Assembly: GCF_017115045.1 (NCBI RefSeq) | Contig: NZ_JABXKK010000048.1 | Coordinates: forward strand, 1 to 64,000 | Direction: 5' to 3' | Length of the DNA: 64,000 bases | From: Nostoc sp. NMS8 | GTDB taxonomy: Bacteria > Cyanobacteriota > Cyanobacteriia > Cyanobacteriales > Nostocaceae | Part shown: positions 16,106 through 24,419 of the stretch, piece by piece | How positions within the stretch are numbered: the stretch's first letter is position 1 | Layout: every line of letters begins with the position of its first letter | The notes under the pieces: model-generated | Seen by the model: the letters and a program-made list of their open reading frames with translations, nothing else | Told to the model about the DNA's origin: nothing | Databases searched by the model: none | Program-made: the position numbers and the translations under genes

Positions 16106-16861
16106 TCAGACATTTTCTGCAACTTCTATCTGAGGTAAAATCTCATTTTGGGCACGTTGAATATCCTGGGGAAAATCGATTTCTAGCCAAGGTAATCCCG
16201 TGATGTCTTCATAGCCAAATTCTTCTGGAGTTTCTAACAATAGATCCCGAATTACTTCTTCATAAGGTTCATCATCTCGCCCGTCTGCAACATATTTTTC
16301 TGTGCGAGTAGTAAGACGTTGAGCAGCAGCACTTCCAAACCGAAAGAATCCCACTGACTCGCCAATCAAATCATAAACCAAACCAAGAGCTACTTGTTTG
16401 CGAAACTCCACTAGATAATTATCTTTAACACAAAGCTTTACGGGTTCATCTCCCGGTTCAAAATCCCGATCCAGTAAGAAGCTATTGGGGATATTTGTCT
16501 TTACCAGTCGTTCGATGATGCGGCGATCGCACAATACATCTGCATCCATTAATAATATCTCATCACCAGCAGCTAAATGCTGACGTACAGTCCAAAGGCT
16601 GATTACACTGCCTTTAGTATAATCAGGATTATAAACTGTACTGACCCAATTTTCGGCTCCTAATGCTTTGATTTCATCCTGAATTCTTTGTGCTTGATAA
16701 CCCACAGTAATTACCACCTGGTTAACCTGGTAATAACGGAGATAGTTCAAATGGCGCTCTAATAGAGATTTGCCGTTAAATTTCAGTAAGCATTTGGGTT
16801 GGATTTGCCCGTCTTTACCTAAGCGTCGTCCAACGCCAGCAGCTAATATAATTGCCTTCAT
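16106..16861 (-). CDS. pntC: stand-alone nucleotidyltransferase, phosphocholine/phosphonate cytidylyltransferase-like
   Basis: 251 residues from the ATG at 16861. Nucleotidyltransferase fold with MKAIILAAGVGRRLG, then QPKCLLKFNGKSLLERHLNY, the catalytic metal site ILLMDADVLCDRR (about 105), and the tail GLPWLEIDFPQDIQRA typical of LicC/PntC-like cytidylyltransferases. In the cluster it most likely charges 2-aminoethylphosphonate (or a derivative) as its CMP ester. That is inference from context, since choline-phosphate and sugar-phosphate enzymes share these motifs. Why a second nucleotidyltransferase is needed beside the one fused to PEP mutase is unclear. 194 bp upstream of pepM, same strand. 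Confidence 0.75.
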   Translation of the reverse strand: MKAIILAAGVGRRLGKDGQIQPKCLLKFNGKSLLERHLNYLRYYQVNQVVITVGYQAQRIQDEIKALGAENWVSTVYNPDYTKGSVISLWTVRQHLAAGDEILLMDADVLCDRRIIERLVKTNIPNSFLLDRDFEPGDEPVKLCVKDNYLVEFRKQVALGLVYDLIGESVGFFRFGSAAAQRLTTRTEKYVADGRDDEPYEEVIRDLLLETPEEFGYEDITGLPWLEIDFPQDIQRAQNEILPQIEVAENV

Positions 16862-16968
16862 CGTCAAGTCACCAACAAAGCTATGACAGCAGGAAATCTA
16901 AAAATTTTCCCAGTATTTTATAATGACTGTTTTTTGCTCAAGACAATATTTGTTAATTAATTCTTAAC

Positions 16969-17313
16969 ATGGAAGAAACAATAACTCTGTATCGCCCCAC
17001 AGGCCCAAAAGAGCTAGAACTAGTTAAACAAAGCGACTACACCAAATGGCCGCCGAGACTACTTGAACAGCCAATTTTCTACCCAGTGACAAACGAGCAG
17101 TATGCCCAGGAAATTGCTACTAAATGGAATATTCGAGACAGTGGCGTAGGTTATGTGACACGGTTTGAGGTTAGAAAAATTTTCATGGATAAGTATGAGG
17201 TTCATCAAGTCGGGGCTTCATGTCACACAGAATGGTGGATTCCAGCCGAAGAACTGGAAGAGTTAAACAGCAACATTGTGGGTAAAATCGAGGTGATTGG
17301 AGAATACAGGTAG
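16969..17313 (+). CDS. conserved hypothetical protein (ADP-ribosylation/crystallin J1-annotated small family)
   Basis: 114 residues, starting MEETITLYRPTGPKELELVK and containing WPPRLLEQPIFYPVTNEQYA, GYVTRFEVRKIFMDKYEVHQ and EWWIPAEELEELN. This matches a small family widespread in bacteria that older annotations call ADP-ribosylation/crystallin J1, though no ADP-ribosylhydrolase domain is visible. Function unknown. It is divergent from the nucleotidyltransferase gene by about 107 bp and convergent with the 2-oxoglutarate oxygenase gene. Confidence 0.75.
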   Translation: MEETITLYRPTGPKELELVKQSDYTKWPPRLLEQPIFYPVTNEQYAQEIATKWNIRDSGVGYVTRFEVRKIFMDKYEVHQVGASCHTEWWIPAEELEELNSNIVGKIEVIGEYR

Positions 17314-17323
17314 AAGCCAGATA

Positions 17324-18046
17324 TTATTTACCAAAAGTGCGAAACACTTGGCGAAACCCGAAATAGGCGATCGCATCTTTCATATTTGAGACAAAACGTT
17401 TTAGCATACCCATACGGGTGTCGGTGACGTACTCCAAAGTCAAGACAATGCGCTGTTCATTGTCACCCGAAGGAGTAACTCTGTGGTAAAGTTTGTCACC
17501 ATTGAATAAGACTAGAGTGCCAGGAGTTAAAGAGAGCGATCGCTTTTGCGTTTCTCGTTCAGGAATATCTTTGTAGAGTTGATATTCCAACTTACTGGAT
17601 GAATTATCAACTAAACCAAGCAACACTGTATAGCGTTTCCCGCGATAGTAAGAGGTATCGTAATGATACTGGATATGATCTCCCGGCTCAGTGTAATAGT
17701 ACAGCGCGTAACTATGGGGATCAGCATCAGGACAGGGAAGGAGTTTTTCTGTCGTAATTTGGTTGAGGAAGTCAAAAAAGGCACTAAGTTGATAAAACTC
17801 TCCGAAAATTGGAGCTAGACTATCTAAACTATAGCGGCTAATACTACCGCCCTTTTTATGATTGGGAATATAGTTGCGGTTAATAGCAGGTTGCAAAGAC
17901 GGTAACAGCGCTAAAAACTGCTCAATGATGGAGTTTGGGAGAAAGTTCTCAATCACCAACAATTCATTCTGTGCTTGAAATTCAGCTTGAAGTTTCTGGT
18001 AATCAACAGCTGCTATTGCTTTATCAATTTCAGTTTGAAGCTCCAT
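17324..18046 (-). CDS. 2-oxoglutarate/Fe(II)-dependent oxygenase, prolyl-4-hydroxylase-like
   Basis: 240 residues. The double-stranded beta-helix iron site is visible: HYDTSYY (first His and Asp, about residue 128), the distal His in FNGDKLYHRVTPSGDNE (about 195), and the 2-oxoglutarate Arg in EQRIVLTLEYV. The family hydroxylates proteins or small molecules. It ends 10 bp from the preceding plus-strand gene, so the two are convergent. Its position beside the phosphonate genes, on the same strand, raises the possibility of phosphonate tailoring. It is not in the same transcription unit. Confidence 0.8.
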   Translation of the reverse strand: MELQTEIDKAIAAVDYQKLQAEFQAQNELLVIENFLPNSIIEQFLALLPSLQPAINRNYIPNHKKGGSISRYSLDSLAPIFGEFYQLSAFFDFLNQITTEKLLPCPDADPHSYALYYYTEPGDHIQYHYDTSYYRGKRYTVLLGLVDNSSSKLEYQLYKDIPERETQKRSLSLTPGTLVLFNGDKLYHRVTPSGDNEQRIVLTLEYVTDTRMGMLKRFVSNMKDAIAYFGFRQVFRTFGK

Positions 18047-18317
18047 CGATCATTTGATATTAATACAAGCTTGCAAAAACAAACATACCATTCTCTCTCA
18101 GGACTTAGGCACTGACTAAGAGACTTCCAAAAAAATATCCAATTAACCCTTGTGGGGTGGGTATCTTACCTGCCCAGTCCATACACAGATACAATTCTCC
18201 CTTGGTGAAAAAACTTGACAGCAGAGTGCTTTTATAGTATATTTGTACTATAAAGTAATTAAGTATTGTATAAAACTTTAACACTCCCGACTACACCAAT
18301 AGGAGAGCGCCAAATAA

Positions 18318-18734
18318 ATGAAGCTATCTAAGGTAGACTTGAGCAGTTTAGTAGCGATCGCTCACTCTGATGGATATTTGCAGTTGTTGCTCGATCGAGG
18401 CGACGAATTAGAGTTTTTGGAAATTCCAGCGCCAATACAAGCTTATGAAGGATTGCAAGAACTCAACGAAGCGATTGCCGAAACAACTGCATTACCTTTT
18501 GAAGAAGAACCAATTTTGATGCTACCAGTCGTCTCCTCAATGGCTATGGCTGTAGGCTACGATCACAACGAACAGATTTTGCAAGTTGAGTTTCAAAGTG
18601 GCACTGTTTATCAATACTTAGGCGTAGACGAGGATACTTGGGAAGATTTACACTCCTCTGACTCCATTGGCAGCTTTTTCAATCAAGAGATTAAAGGTAG
18701 ATATGATTGCGATCGTCTAGATTGTGCAGATTAA
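18318..18734 (+). CDS. KTSC domain protein
   Basis: 138 residues. The last 65 (VVSSMAMAVGYDHNEQILQV, EFQSGTVYQYLGVDEDTWED, SIGSFFNQEIKGRYDCDRL) form the KTSC domain, a small beta-rich module named after a lysyl-tRNA-synthetase-associated segment, of unknown function. The first 65 residues are an acidic beta-rich region without a recognised family. The last residues (YDCDRLDCAD) hold two Cys. Monocistronic with a long AT-rich leader. AGGAGAG lies 13-19 bases before the ATG. Confidence 0.75.
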   Translation: MKLSKVDLSSLVAIAHSDGYLQLLLDRGDELEFLEIPAPIQAYEGLQELNEAIAETTALPFEEEPILMLPVVSSMAMAVGYDHNEQILQVEFQSGTVYQYLGVDEDTWEDLHSSDSIGSFFNQEIKGRYDCDRLDCAD

Positions 18735-18777
18735 TGGCTAATAACTGCATGTAGAGTTTTCAATAATTATTGCGTTG

Positions 18778-18872
18778 TATATAGCGGTTCCCATTCAGAT
18801 GAGGTACAACATTACATCACAAGGTGTAGGGGCACGGCATGCCGTGCCCCTACTAGGTCGGGAAACACTATA
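18778..18872. repeat. MITE-like element, family 2 (copy B) with perfect 28-bp palindrome
   Basis: Ends TATAGCGGTTCCC and GGGAAACACTATA are imperfect inverted repeats of the same type as 15939-16092. The centre is the perfect palindrome at 18826-18853 built on GGGGCACGGCATGCCGTGCC. It interrupts a receiver-domain gene, whose reading frame runs through it into a stop. Confidence 0.75.
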
Positions 18873-19232
18873 AGGTTTAGGTAAAAAGGCTGTATACTCA
18901 GCCGTTTTATCGATTGGGACTTGCTCACTTGTTGCCAGTCCACTAACAGCAATAATCGGCAATAGCGGATTTAGGCGTTGCAATGTGCGAATGGTAGTTG
19001 CTCCATCCATTTTGGACATCATTATATCAATAATCGCCGCCCTAATTTTCTCTTTATGCCGGGCATAAATTGCTAATGCTTCTATGCCATCACTAGCAGT
19101 AATTGCTGTATAATAATAGTTTTTTAAAGATGTTTTAGTAATTTCCTGAATGGCAGTTTCATCATCTACAACCAAAATGCATTCTCCCGCTCCCGTCGGG
19201 ATTTCTACATCTTGTAACGGTTGGATTGCATG
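18795..19232 (-). pseudogene. receiver-domain remnant of a hybrid histidine kinase
   Basis: The open frame reads PTGAGECILVVDDETAIQE, in which the P-G-G-E-ILVVDDE linker is typical of a receiver that follows a histidine-kinase ATPase domain. Phospho-acceptor Asp is in AAIIDIMMSKMDG, the Thr/Ser position in IIAVSGLA, and the Lys in FLPKPYS. The kinase part is absent: a stop lies in frame at 19233-19235. After KPYS the frame enters the inverted-repeat element and ends SRGTACRAPTPCDVMLYLI. Both ends are therefore lost. A start (TTG at 19175) is possible, but a functional protein is unlikely. Confidence 0.8.
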
Positions 19233-19235
19233 TCA

Positions 19236-19614
19236 CACTTTTGTAGGCAATTCAGCCTTGACTGCACTGGATAGTCCAATCAAATTCCTATCTGATCATT
19301 TAAATAATTTAACAAGCAGATAACTTGATTACTTTCATTATAGTAATATGAATTAAAGGCAATAATAGTAAAATTGGGTTATTTTAAATAGATTTTAGAA
19401 GATTTGGGTCATGATAATTTCTTGCTAACAAATAAAATTATTTTTACTATGGAAAGAGAATTTTAACCCTTAATTACTATCCTCATGGGCAACAAAATTT
19501 ATCAACTGCAAAAATATGCTTTTGCCCACAAGCATTAACAAAAGCCATTAAACATAGACTATCAAAGCTTTTTTCAGAGACAATATAAAAAGCCTATACA
19601 ATATCAAAGCTGTT
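19236..19614. other. intergenic region upstream of moaE, no gene seen
   Basis: AT-rich, with no supported gene, hairpin terminator or repeat family. It should contain the moaE promoter. Confidence 0.35.
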
Positions 19615-20100
19615 ATGACAACCACATTTGCCTCTGCTGTTAAACCAAGAGCCGAAGATAGTTTTGCCATTACCTTTGCACCATTATCTCTTGAAGAAAT
19701 TTACACCAAGTCTGACGATCCAGCCAATGGTGCTGTGGTTGTGATGAGTGGCATGGTTCGCAATCAAACCGATGGTAAACCTGTGATTGCTCTAGAGTAT
19801 CAAGCTTATGAACCAATGGCATTGCAGATATTTTATCAAATTGCTGCTGATATTCGCTTATCTATGTCTGATGTGAATCGAGTCGCAATTCATCATCGCG
19901 TTGGACGTTTGCAAGTTGGGGAAATCAGCGTTTTAGTCGCGGTGGGTTGTCCCCATCGGAGTGAGGCGTTTGAAGCTTGTCAATATGCTATTGATACGCT
20001 CAAACACAATGCCCCTATATGGAAAAAAGAACATTGGCAAGATGGTTCTAGTCGCTGGGTGAGTATTGCCGCGTGTGAAACATCAGAAGAAAATTGTTAA
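19615..20100 (+). CDS. moaE: molybdopterin synthase catalytic subunit MoaE
   Basis: 161 residues. Transfers sulfur from the MoaD thiocarboxylate to precursor Z to make molybdopterin. Family landmarks are GAVVVMSGMVRNQTDGKPV, LEYQAYEPMAL, the HHRVGRLQVGEISVLVAVG core, the RSEAFEACQYAIDTLKHNAP helix and the catalytic lysines in APIWKKEHW. No moaD lies next to it. The last 15 codons and the stop are part of a 52-bp sequence present twice in tandem, so a second copy of the gene's end lies directly behind it. A modA gene is elsewhere in the window at 61 kb. Confidence 0.93.
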   Translation: MTTTFASAVKPRAEDSFAITFAPLSLEEIYTKSDDPANGAVVVMSGMVRNQTDGKPVIALEYQAYEPMALQIFYQIAADIRLSMSDVNRVAIHHRVGRLQVGEISVLVAVGCPHRSEAFEACQYAIDTLKHNAPIWKKEHWQDGSSRWVSIAACETSEENC

Positions 20101-20160
20101 GATTCCTAGGGTGAGTATTGCCGCGTGTGAAACATCAGAAGAAAATTGTTAAGATTCCTA
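20057..20160. repeat. 52-bp perfect tandem duplication over the moaE stop
   Basis: 20057-20108 and 20109-20160 are identical, starting GGGTGAGTATTGCCGCGTGT and ending AAGATTCCTA. The first copy includes the moaE C-terminus and stop, the second is non-coding. Perfect identity suggests a recent event. Confidence 0.95.
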
Positions 20161-20449
20161 ATTTACCGATATCTCGCTCATAAATATTAAGGATTTTGAC
20201 AAAATATTGACAATTTAGGTAAAGTACTATGCCTTTTTTGCAAGTGTGTTGAACTCATCGACACCACTCGCCAGAAGCTTGAAAACCGCATAACTCCGTT
20301 GACTGGTGTTGATTGCTTGCACAGCAAGGGTTTCAGGCTACAAAATCACTCTATTATTGAGAATGAGTTGATAACTATTGACAATTTAAAAAGTGGTGTC
20401 GATTTGGGTATCTCAAACCCTTGCCCAGAAAGGTTTCCAGAAGGCAAGT
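20161..20449. other. leader-like region before a solitary CRISPR-type repeat
   Basis: No gene. It contains a 12-bp inverted repeat (ATCGACACCACT near 20257 and AGTGGTGTCGAT near 20392), two copies of TATTGACAATTTA (about 20204 and 20375), and two related motifs, GCAAGGGTTTCAGG (about 20324) and AGAAAGGTTTCCAG (about 20427). The second directly precedes the CRISPR-like repeat. CTTGC..AAGGGTTTC motifs recall cyanobacterial CRISPR leaders. That comparison is from memory. Confidence 0.35.
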
Positions 20450-20485
20450 CTTTACATAACCACTTCCCCTAACGGGGATGGAAAC
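20450..20485 (+). CRISPR. solitary CRISPR-type repeat (orphan, no spacers)
   Basis: A 36-bp sequence starting CTTTACATAACCACTTCCCC and ending TAACGGGGATGGAAAC. It has the size, the C-run/G-run stem (TTCCCC..TAA..GGGGA) and the GGAAAC 3' end of cyanobacterial CRISPR repeats. Only one copy is visible and no cas gene is in the window. It could be a collapsed array, a solo repeat or an anti-repeat-like site. Confidence 0.5.
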
Positions 20486-20644
20486 TATTTTTGAGGCTAT
20501 ATAATAACGATACTTGCCTTTTAGATGAACTCGTGGGAAAGTACTTTTTAGAAAATATCTAAAATCTATCGACTTACAGTAGTTAAATCAGCAACATCAA
20601 CTTACTGGTCAAACTATTGCCCACAGAGACATCAAATTAAAATC

Positions 20645-21226
20645 ATGAGTCAAGTTTTAACAGAAGTCCTATCAGCTAACCACGCTTACGTCGAAAATTT
20701 TGGTGACAAAGGCGACCTTACCATCCCGCCGGCTCGTCGATTTGCTATTCTCACCTGTATGGACGCTAGACTTGACCCAGCAAAATTTGCTGGATTGGCT
20801 GAAGGAGACGCCCATGTAATTCGGAATGCAGGTGGACGCGCTAGTGATGATGCAATTCGCTCTTTAGTAATCTCTTACAAGTTACTTGGTACTCGTGAAT
20901 GGTTCGTGATTCACCACACGAATTGTGGTATGGAAACCTTCACAGACCAAGTTATCCGAAATTTACTGGCGAATAGTTTGAAAACCGCCAAAATAGACGA
21001 AACGGGTTGGCATGATGTTGGTTCTGGAGGAGGTTCAAGCGAAGCCGAGTTTATTGACTGGTTGACTATTACCGAACAGGTACAAAGCGTCTATGCAGAC
21101 GTGAAACGAATTCGCTTTCATCCATTAGTACCGCCAGAAATTCCAATTTATGGCTACCTATATGATGTCAAAACTGGGAAATTGATTGAAATTCCAGAAG
21201 CTACACAAGTTGGTCAGGCTAGCTAG
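20645..21226 (+). CDS. beta-class carbonic anhydrase
   Basis: 193 residues. Interconverts CO2 and bicarbonate with a zinc held by Cys, His and Cys: the first Cys and dyad Asp-Arg in [12 protein letters not shown] (about residue 38), [18 protein letters not shown], and the His and second Cys in [14 protein letters not shown] (about 97-100). The short length and the long insertion ([20 protein letters not shown]) fit the small beta-CA subgroup close to actinobacterial enzymes, not the long carboxysomal CcaA. No carboxysome gene is adjacent. The ATG follows AAATTAAAATC without a strong ribosome binding site. Confidence 0.88.
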   Translation: MSQVLTEVLSANHAYVENFGDKGDLTIPPARRFAILTCMDARLDPAKFAGLAEGDAHVIRNAGGRASDDAIRSLVISYKLLGTREWFVIHHTNCGMETFTDQVIRNLLANSLKTAKIDETGWHDVGSGGGSSEAEFIDWLTITEQVQSVYADVKRIRFHPLVPPEIPIYGYLYDVKTGKLIEIPEATQVGQAS

Positions 21227-21421
21227 TACCGCAAGGCAGAATTAAAAATTAATACAGGTTTTTATCAGGCTGCGGCATACCATCAGAATTATATAGCAGG
21301 TCATCCAAGCGATCGCATTGCTCTCGTGAATGATTTACCGAAGCCGATCAAACCTAAGTAAAAATCTGCTAAAGTTTCAATTACCCGGAATAGGGTGTAT
21401 TTAAATCTGTAACAAATATTT

Positions 21422-21679
21422 ATGCCTCCTCGTTGGCCTCGCAAACCCGATCGCAAAGACCCTGATTACCGCAAGATCGATGACCGGATGAATTTTGCCG
21501 TGCATGTGGCGATCGCTGCTACGATTAATTCTGGGTTATGGTTTTTTCACATATTGAAAGCCACTACCTGGGAATGGCTGCCGTTATTGACTGTAAGTTG
21601 GATAGGAATAGTATTGGTGCATCTAATCTATATTAGTGCGATCGCTAATTACAGCGAAACTCCGCCTAAATCCACCTGA
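21422..21679 (+). CDS. small two-TM membrane protein, hypothetical
   Basis: 85 residues. A basic N-terminus (PPRWPRKPDRKDPDYRKIDD) is followed by two hydrophobic spans (FAVHVAIAATINSGLWFFHI and WLPLLTVSWIGIVLVHLIYI) and a short tail. The positive N-terminus suggests both ends lie in the cytoplasm. A cyanobacterial-type conserved hypothetical, function unknown. The next gene (DUF3181) is 116 bp downstream on the same strand. Confidence 0.7.
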   Translation: MPPRWPRKPDRKDPDYRKIDDRMNFAVHVAIAATINSGLWFFHILKATTWEWLPLLTVSWIGIVLVHLIYISAIANYSETPPKST

Positions 21680-21795
21680 AGACTGACTAATGCTAGGGCG
21701 ATTGTAACCTGTGGTAGTGGAATTAGCCCGTTAATTGAGCAATAATGTAAAAAAGCCTGAGATTTCGCACTTTTTCTTAATGTAGGGTTATTTTT

Positions 21796-22104
21796 ATGGC
21801 AAAGACTAACACCACAGAATTACTGGAAGCCCTAGCAGCTGAAATTGGCGAAAATGTTTACATAGACATTGCCAAATGGCATCTTTATTTATCTAATGCC
21901 AAACTGCACACCCTTGTTGCGGAACAGTTGTATCCCTTGATTACTTCCAAGAATGTAAGTGAAGATCAAGTTTTAAAAGTCTTGAAATCAATTACAGTAA
22001 AAATTGGCGGCGGTAGAAGCGAACTTCCTTTAAGTGATTTATTGCCACTGCAATGCCAAGTAACATTAGTTGATATTTTAGAAAAATATCAACGCGAAAT
22101 CTAA
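21796..22104 (+). CDS. DUF3181 family protein
   Basis: 102 residues. The sequence (TTELLEALAAEIGENVYIDI, AKWHLYLSNAKLHTLVAEQL, KIGGGRSELPLSDLLPLQCQ) matches DUF3181, a family I know only from cyanobacteria and plastid-bearing lineages. Function unknown, probably a soluble helical protein. Monocistronic. Confidence 0.8.
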   Translation: MAKTNTTELLEALAAEIGENVYIDIAKWHLYLSNAKLHTLVAEQLYPLITSKNVSEDQVLKVLKSITVKIGGGRSELPLSDLLPLQCQVTLVDILEKYQREI

Positions 22105-22389
22105 TATCTACAACCAAGATTATTTGAATTAGACAATTTTCTCGGTCAGTATTTCCTAATTTAATTCGAAATGCTGAATTGAAGATTTTCTTGCTTTACT
22201 GTAACAATTTTATAAAGATAAAAACAAAGAGACACATAGATGAATTTTATGTAATTTATTTATGCATATCTGGTAAAAAATTTCCTTTAACAAATAAGGA
22301 ATCTCGACCTTCTAAATTGGTTGAGACGCGAGTGAGTATATCTTGAGACTCACTTCTAACTTTCATGGAAACTTATTGAGGCGATTTCT

Positions 22390-22605
22390 ATGCTTTTACA
22401 AATCAAAGATTCTGGCGAATTGGTAGAAATTCTGGAAATTCAAGAATTGATTGACCCGAATAATGATGTCATTCACGCAAAAGAACAACAAGGTCAAGAA
22501 GAACAGCCACCTGATACTTTTAAGAAAGAAAATCTTGTTTTTCCTTCTGGTGAAGTTCTACCACGCTGTTGGTTAGATGCTAACTATAGACATGACAACG
22601 GTTAA
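22390..22605 (+). CDS. small conserved hypothetical protein
   Basis: 71 residues, acidic and soluble (MLLQIKDSGELVEILEIQEL...EVLPRCWLDANYRHDNG). The start follows GAGGCGATTTCT. Cyanobacterial genomes carry similar short proteins with the ending PSGE-LPRCW-D..Y. No function known. A hairpin terminator lies just behind it. Confidence 0.6.
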   Translation: MLLQIKDSGELVEILEIQELIDPNNDVIHAKEQQGQEEQPPDTFKKENLVFPSGEVLPRCWLDANYRHDNG

Positions 22606-22634
22606 TGATTTTAAAATCAGGTAATTGGTAATAG

Positions 22635-22660
22635 TAGGGTAGTACAGCTGTGCTACCCTA
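22635..22660. terminator. bidirectional hairpin terminator
   Basis: Stem TAGGGTAG / CTACCCTA with loop TACAGCTGTG between two convergent genes. The stem extends as AATAG..CTATT. T-rich or A-rich flanks are weak. Confidence 0.6.
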
Positions 22661-22672
22661 TTATGTGGCAGA

Positions 22673-23143
22673 TTATGACGCAGCTTTTTCTCCTACTGTC
22701 ACCCCTTCATTTTGCTGAAACTTAGGAAAAAATGTCTTAGTAATCCAGTCAGTCAAGATGTGAGATAGTAATCCTAAAGGCCCAGCGAACAAAGATAAAG
22801 CCAAAGAGTGAATTGTCCAAATACCTGTTTTCTGTCCTTCCCAATAAATCCAGCGACCGACGAATAAATCCATTACTAAAAAATGAATCCAACCTGTTGC
22901 AGCAGCAGTTTCATCTGCAAAAAATCGCGCAATATCAGCTAATTGAGGATTCGATAAAGCTTGGGCATTTTCTGGCGTAATGCTGTTAATAAACAAATAT
23001 AAATATGTCCCTGCTAAAAGCACAAAGGGTAGATATGATGACATTATCTGACGTGTGACTTTCCAGTTTGGCAATAAAATCATCAACGCCCAAAATGGAA
23101 ATACGAAAAGATTGGCAACGTTAAATAGTTGAGAAATCGTCAT
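22673..23143 (-). CDS. ABA4-like (DUF4281) membrane protein
   Basis: 156 residues with four hydrophobic segments (LFNVANLFVFPFWALMILLP; YLPFVLLAGTYLYLFI; WIHFLVMDLFVGRWIYWEG; SLALSLFAGPLGLLSHIL). The HFLVMDLFVGRWIYWEG block is the signature of the ABA4-like family. In plants ABA4 is needed for neoxanthin formation. In cyanobacteria the role is not settled and may concern xanthophylls. Convergent with the small gene upstream. The next gene, also minus strand, is a COG0523 GTPase 110 bp away. Confidence 0.85.
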   Translation of the reverse strand: MTISQLFNVANLFVFPFWALMILLPNWKVTRQIMSSYLPFVLLAGTYLYLFINSITPENAQALSNPQLADIARFFADETAAATGWIHFLVMDLFVGRWIYWEGQKTGIWTIHSLALSLFAGPLGLLSHILTDWITKTFFPKFQQNEGVTVGEKAAS

Positions 23144-23253
23144 ATTTTTGCAAAGTGAAGGATTTTTGTTTTGAATTAACTAATTATTCATAAATAGTAA
23201 CTCTCAGGAGAAAGACCCCCTACTTCTTAAAGAAATCGGGGATCTGGGTATCA

Positions 23254-24312
23254 TTATAAAGCTACAAGTTGTGATTCAATTTCTGAAGACTTCAAATCAC
23301 GTCCGATGAAAACTAAGCGGGTTTGCCGTGCCTCTTCTGGTTTCCAGGGGCGATCATAAAATTTATCAAATCGGGTTCCCACGCCTTGCATAACTAAACG
23401 CATAGATTTATTTGGCACTGCGACAAAGCCTTTAATCCGGTAAATTTCTTGTTGTTGCGCTAATTTTTCTAACTGCTGTTGCAGCTTTTCTGGGTCAAAG
23501 GTACGATCCAAAATTAAATTAGTTGAGGTAATTTCTTCATCGTGATTGTGATCCTCTTCGGTATCGTGATGACTAGGACGAGAATCTAAATTGTCTTCAA
23601 CTGCGGCTTGGAATCCTAATAATATAGATGCATCAAGTTGAGAATGCCCACCGTAGGCATCGGTCTCGACAATCTTCACCACTCTGGGCAATTCTTGCTT
23701 AATCAATTCCTCAACTCTGGCTTTTGTCTCGGCATCTACCAAATCAATTTTATTTAACACCACCAAGTCTGCACAAGCAAGTTGGTCTTCAAACAGTTCT
23801 TGCAAGGGTGTTTCGTGTTCTAGATTATCATCTGCTTGCCGCTGGGCTGCGATCGCCTCTAGATCGCTAGCAAATGTCCCTGCTGCTACCGCCGCACAAT
23901 CTACCACCGTAATTACCGCATCTACAGTGGCAGCGTTGCGAATTTCTTGCCAACGAAAAGCCTTTACCAGCGGTTTTGGTAAGGCTAAACCAGAGGTTTC
24001 AATCAAAATGCAGTCGATGCTATCTCGCCGCTTGATTAACTCTTGCATCATCGGGTAAAACTCTTCCTGCACGGTGCAGCATAAGCAGCCGTTAGTTAAT
24101 TCAAAGATATTAGTATTAGTGTCGCCCTCACCATCTTCGGGGCAAATTTGACAGGATTTTAACAATTCGCCATCAATACCGAGTTCGCCAAATTCATTGA
24201 CTAAAACGGCAATGCGGCGTCCTTGGTTGTTTTGTAGTAGGTGGCGAATTAGGCTAGTTTTTCCACTACCCAAGAAGCCTGTAATCACTGTGACAGGAAT
24301 TTTCGTAGCCAT
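23254..24312 (-). CDS. CobW/COG0523 GTP-dependent metal chaperone
   Basis: 352 residues. G3E-family GTPase with Walker A TGFLGSGKTSLIRHLL at residues 9-24, the metal-binding GCLCCTV (about 75), Walker B-like ILIETSGLA, and the NKID guanine site. A His/Asp-rich stretch (SHHDTEEDHNHDEE, about 243) precedes the CobW C-terminal domain (RIKGFVAV, then RFDKFYDRPW). An insertion with CPEDGEGDTNTN lies before the CxCC. Such proteins deliver Zn, Co or other metals. The His-rich loop favours Zn or Ni binding, but no metalloprotein target is adjacent. Confidence 0.9.
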   Translation of the reverse strand: MATKIPVTVITGFLGSGKTSLIRHLLQNNQGRRIAVLVNEFGELGIDGELLKSCQICPEDGEGDTNTNIFELTNGCLCCTVQEEFYPMMQELIKRRDSIDCILIETSGLALPKPLVKAFRWQEIRNAATVDAVITVVDCAAVAAGTFASDLEAIAAQRQADDNLEHETPLQELFEDQLACADLVVLNKIDLVDAETKARVEELIKQELPRVVKIVETDAYGGHSQLDASILLGFQAAVEDNLDSRPSHHDTEEDHNHDEEITSTNLILDRTFDPEKLQQQLEKLAQQQEIYRIKGFVAVPNKSMRLVMQGVGTRFDKFYDRPWKPEEARQTRLVFIGRDLKSSEIESQLVAL

Positions 24313-24419
24313 ATTTTTGCCTGATTTACCCAGTATGGTAAGTTTTACGGGTTACAAACTTAAATACTGAGATTAAGCTTGGTTTGAAGATTGACTTAGT
24401 TATTTTAAGCTGAAAGTCT

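Noticed and set aside
20645..21226. Carboxysomal carbonic anhydrase
   Set aside because: Too short, without the long CcaA C-terminal extension, and no carboxysome genes adjacent.
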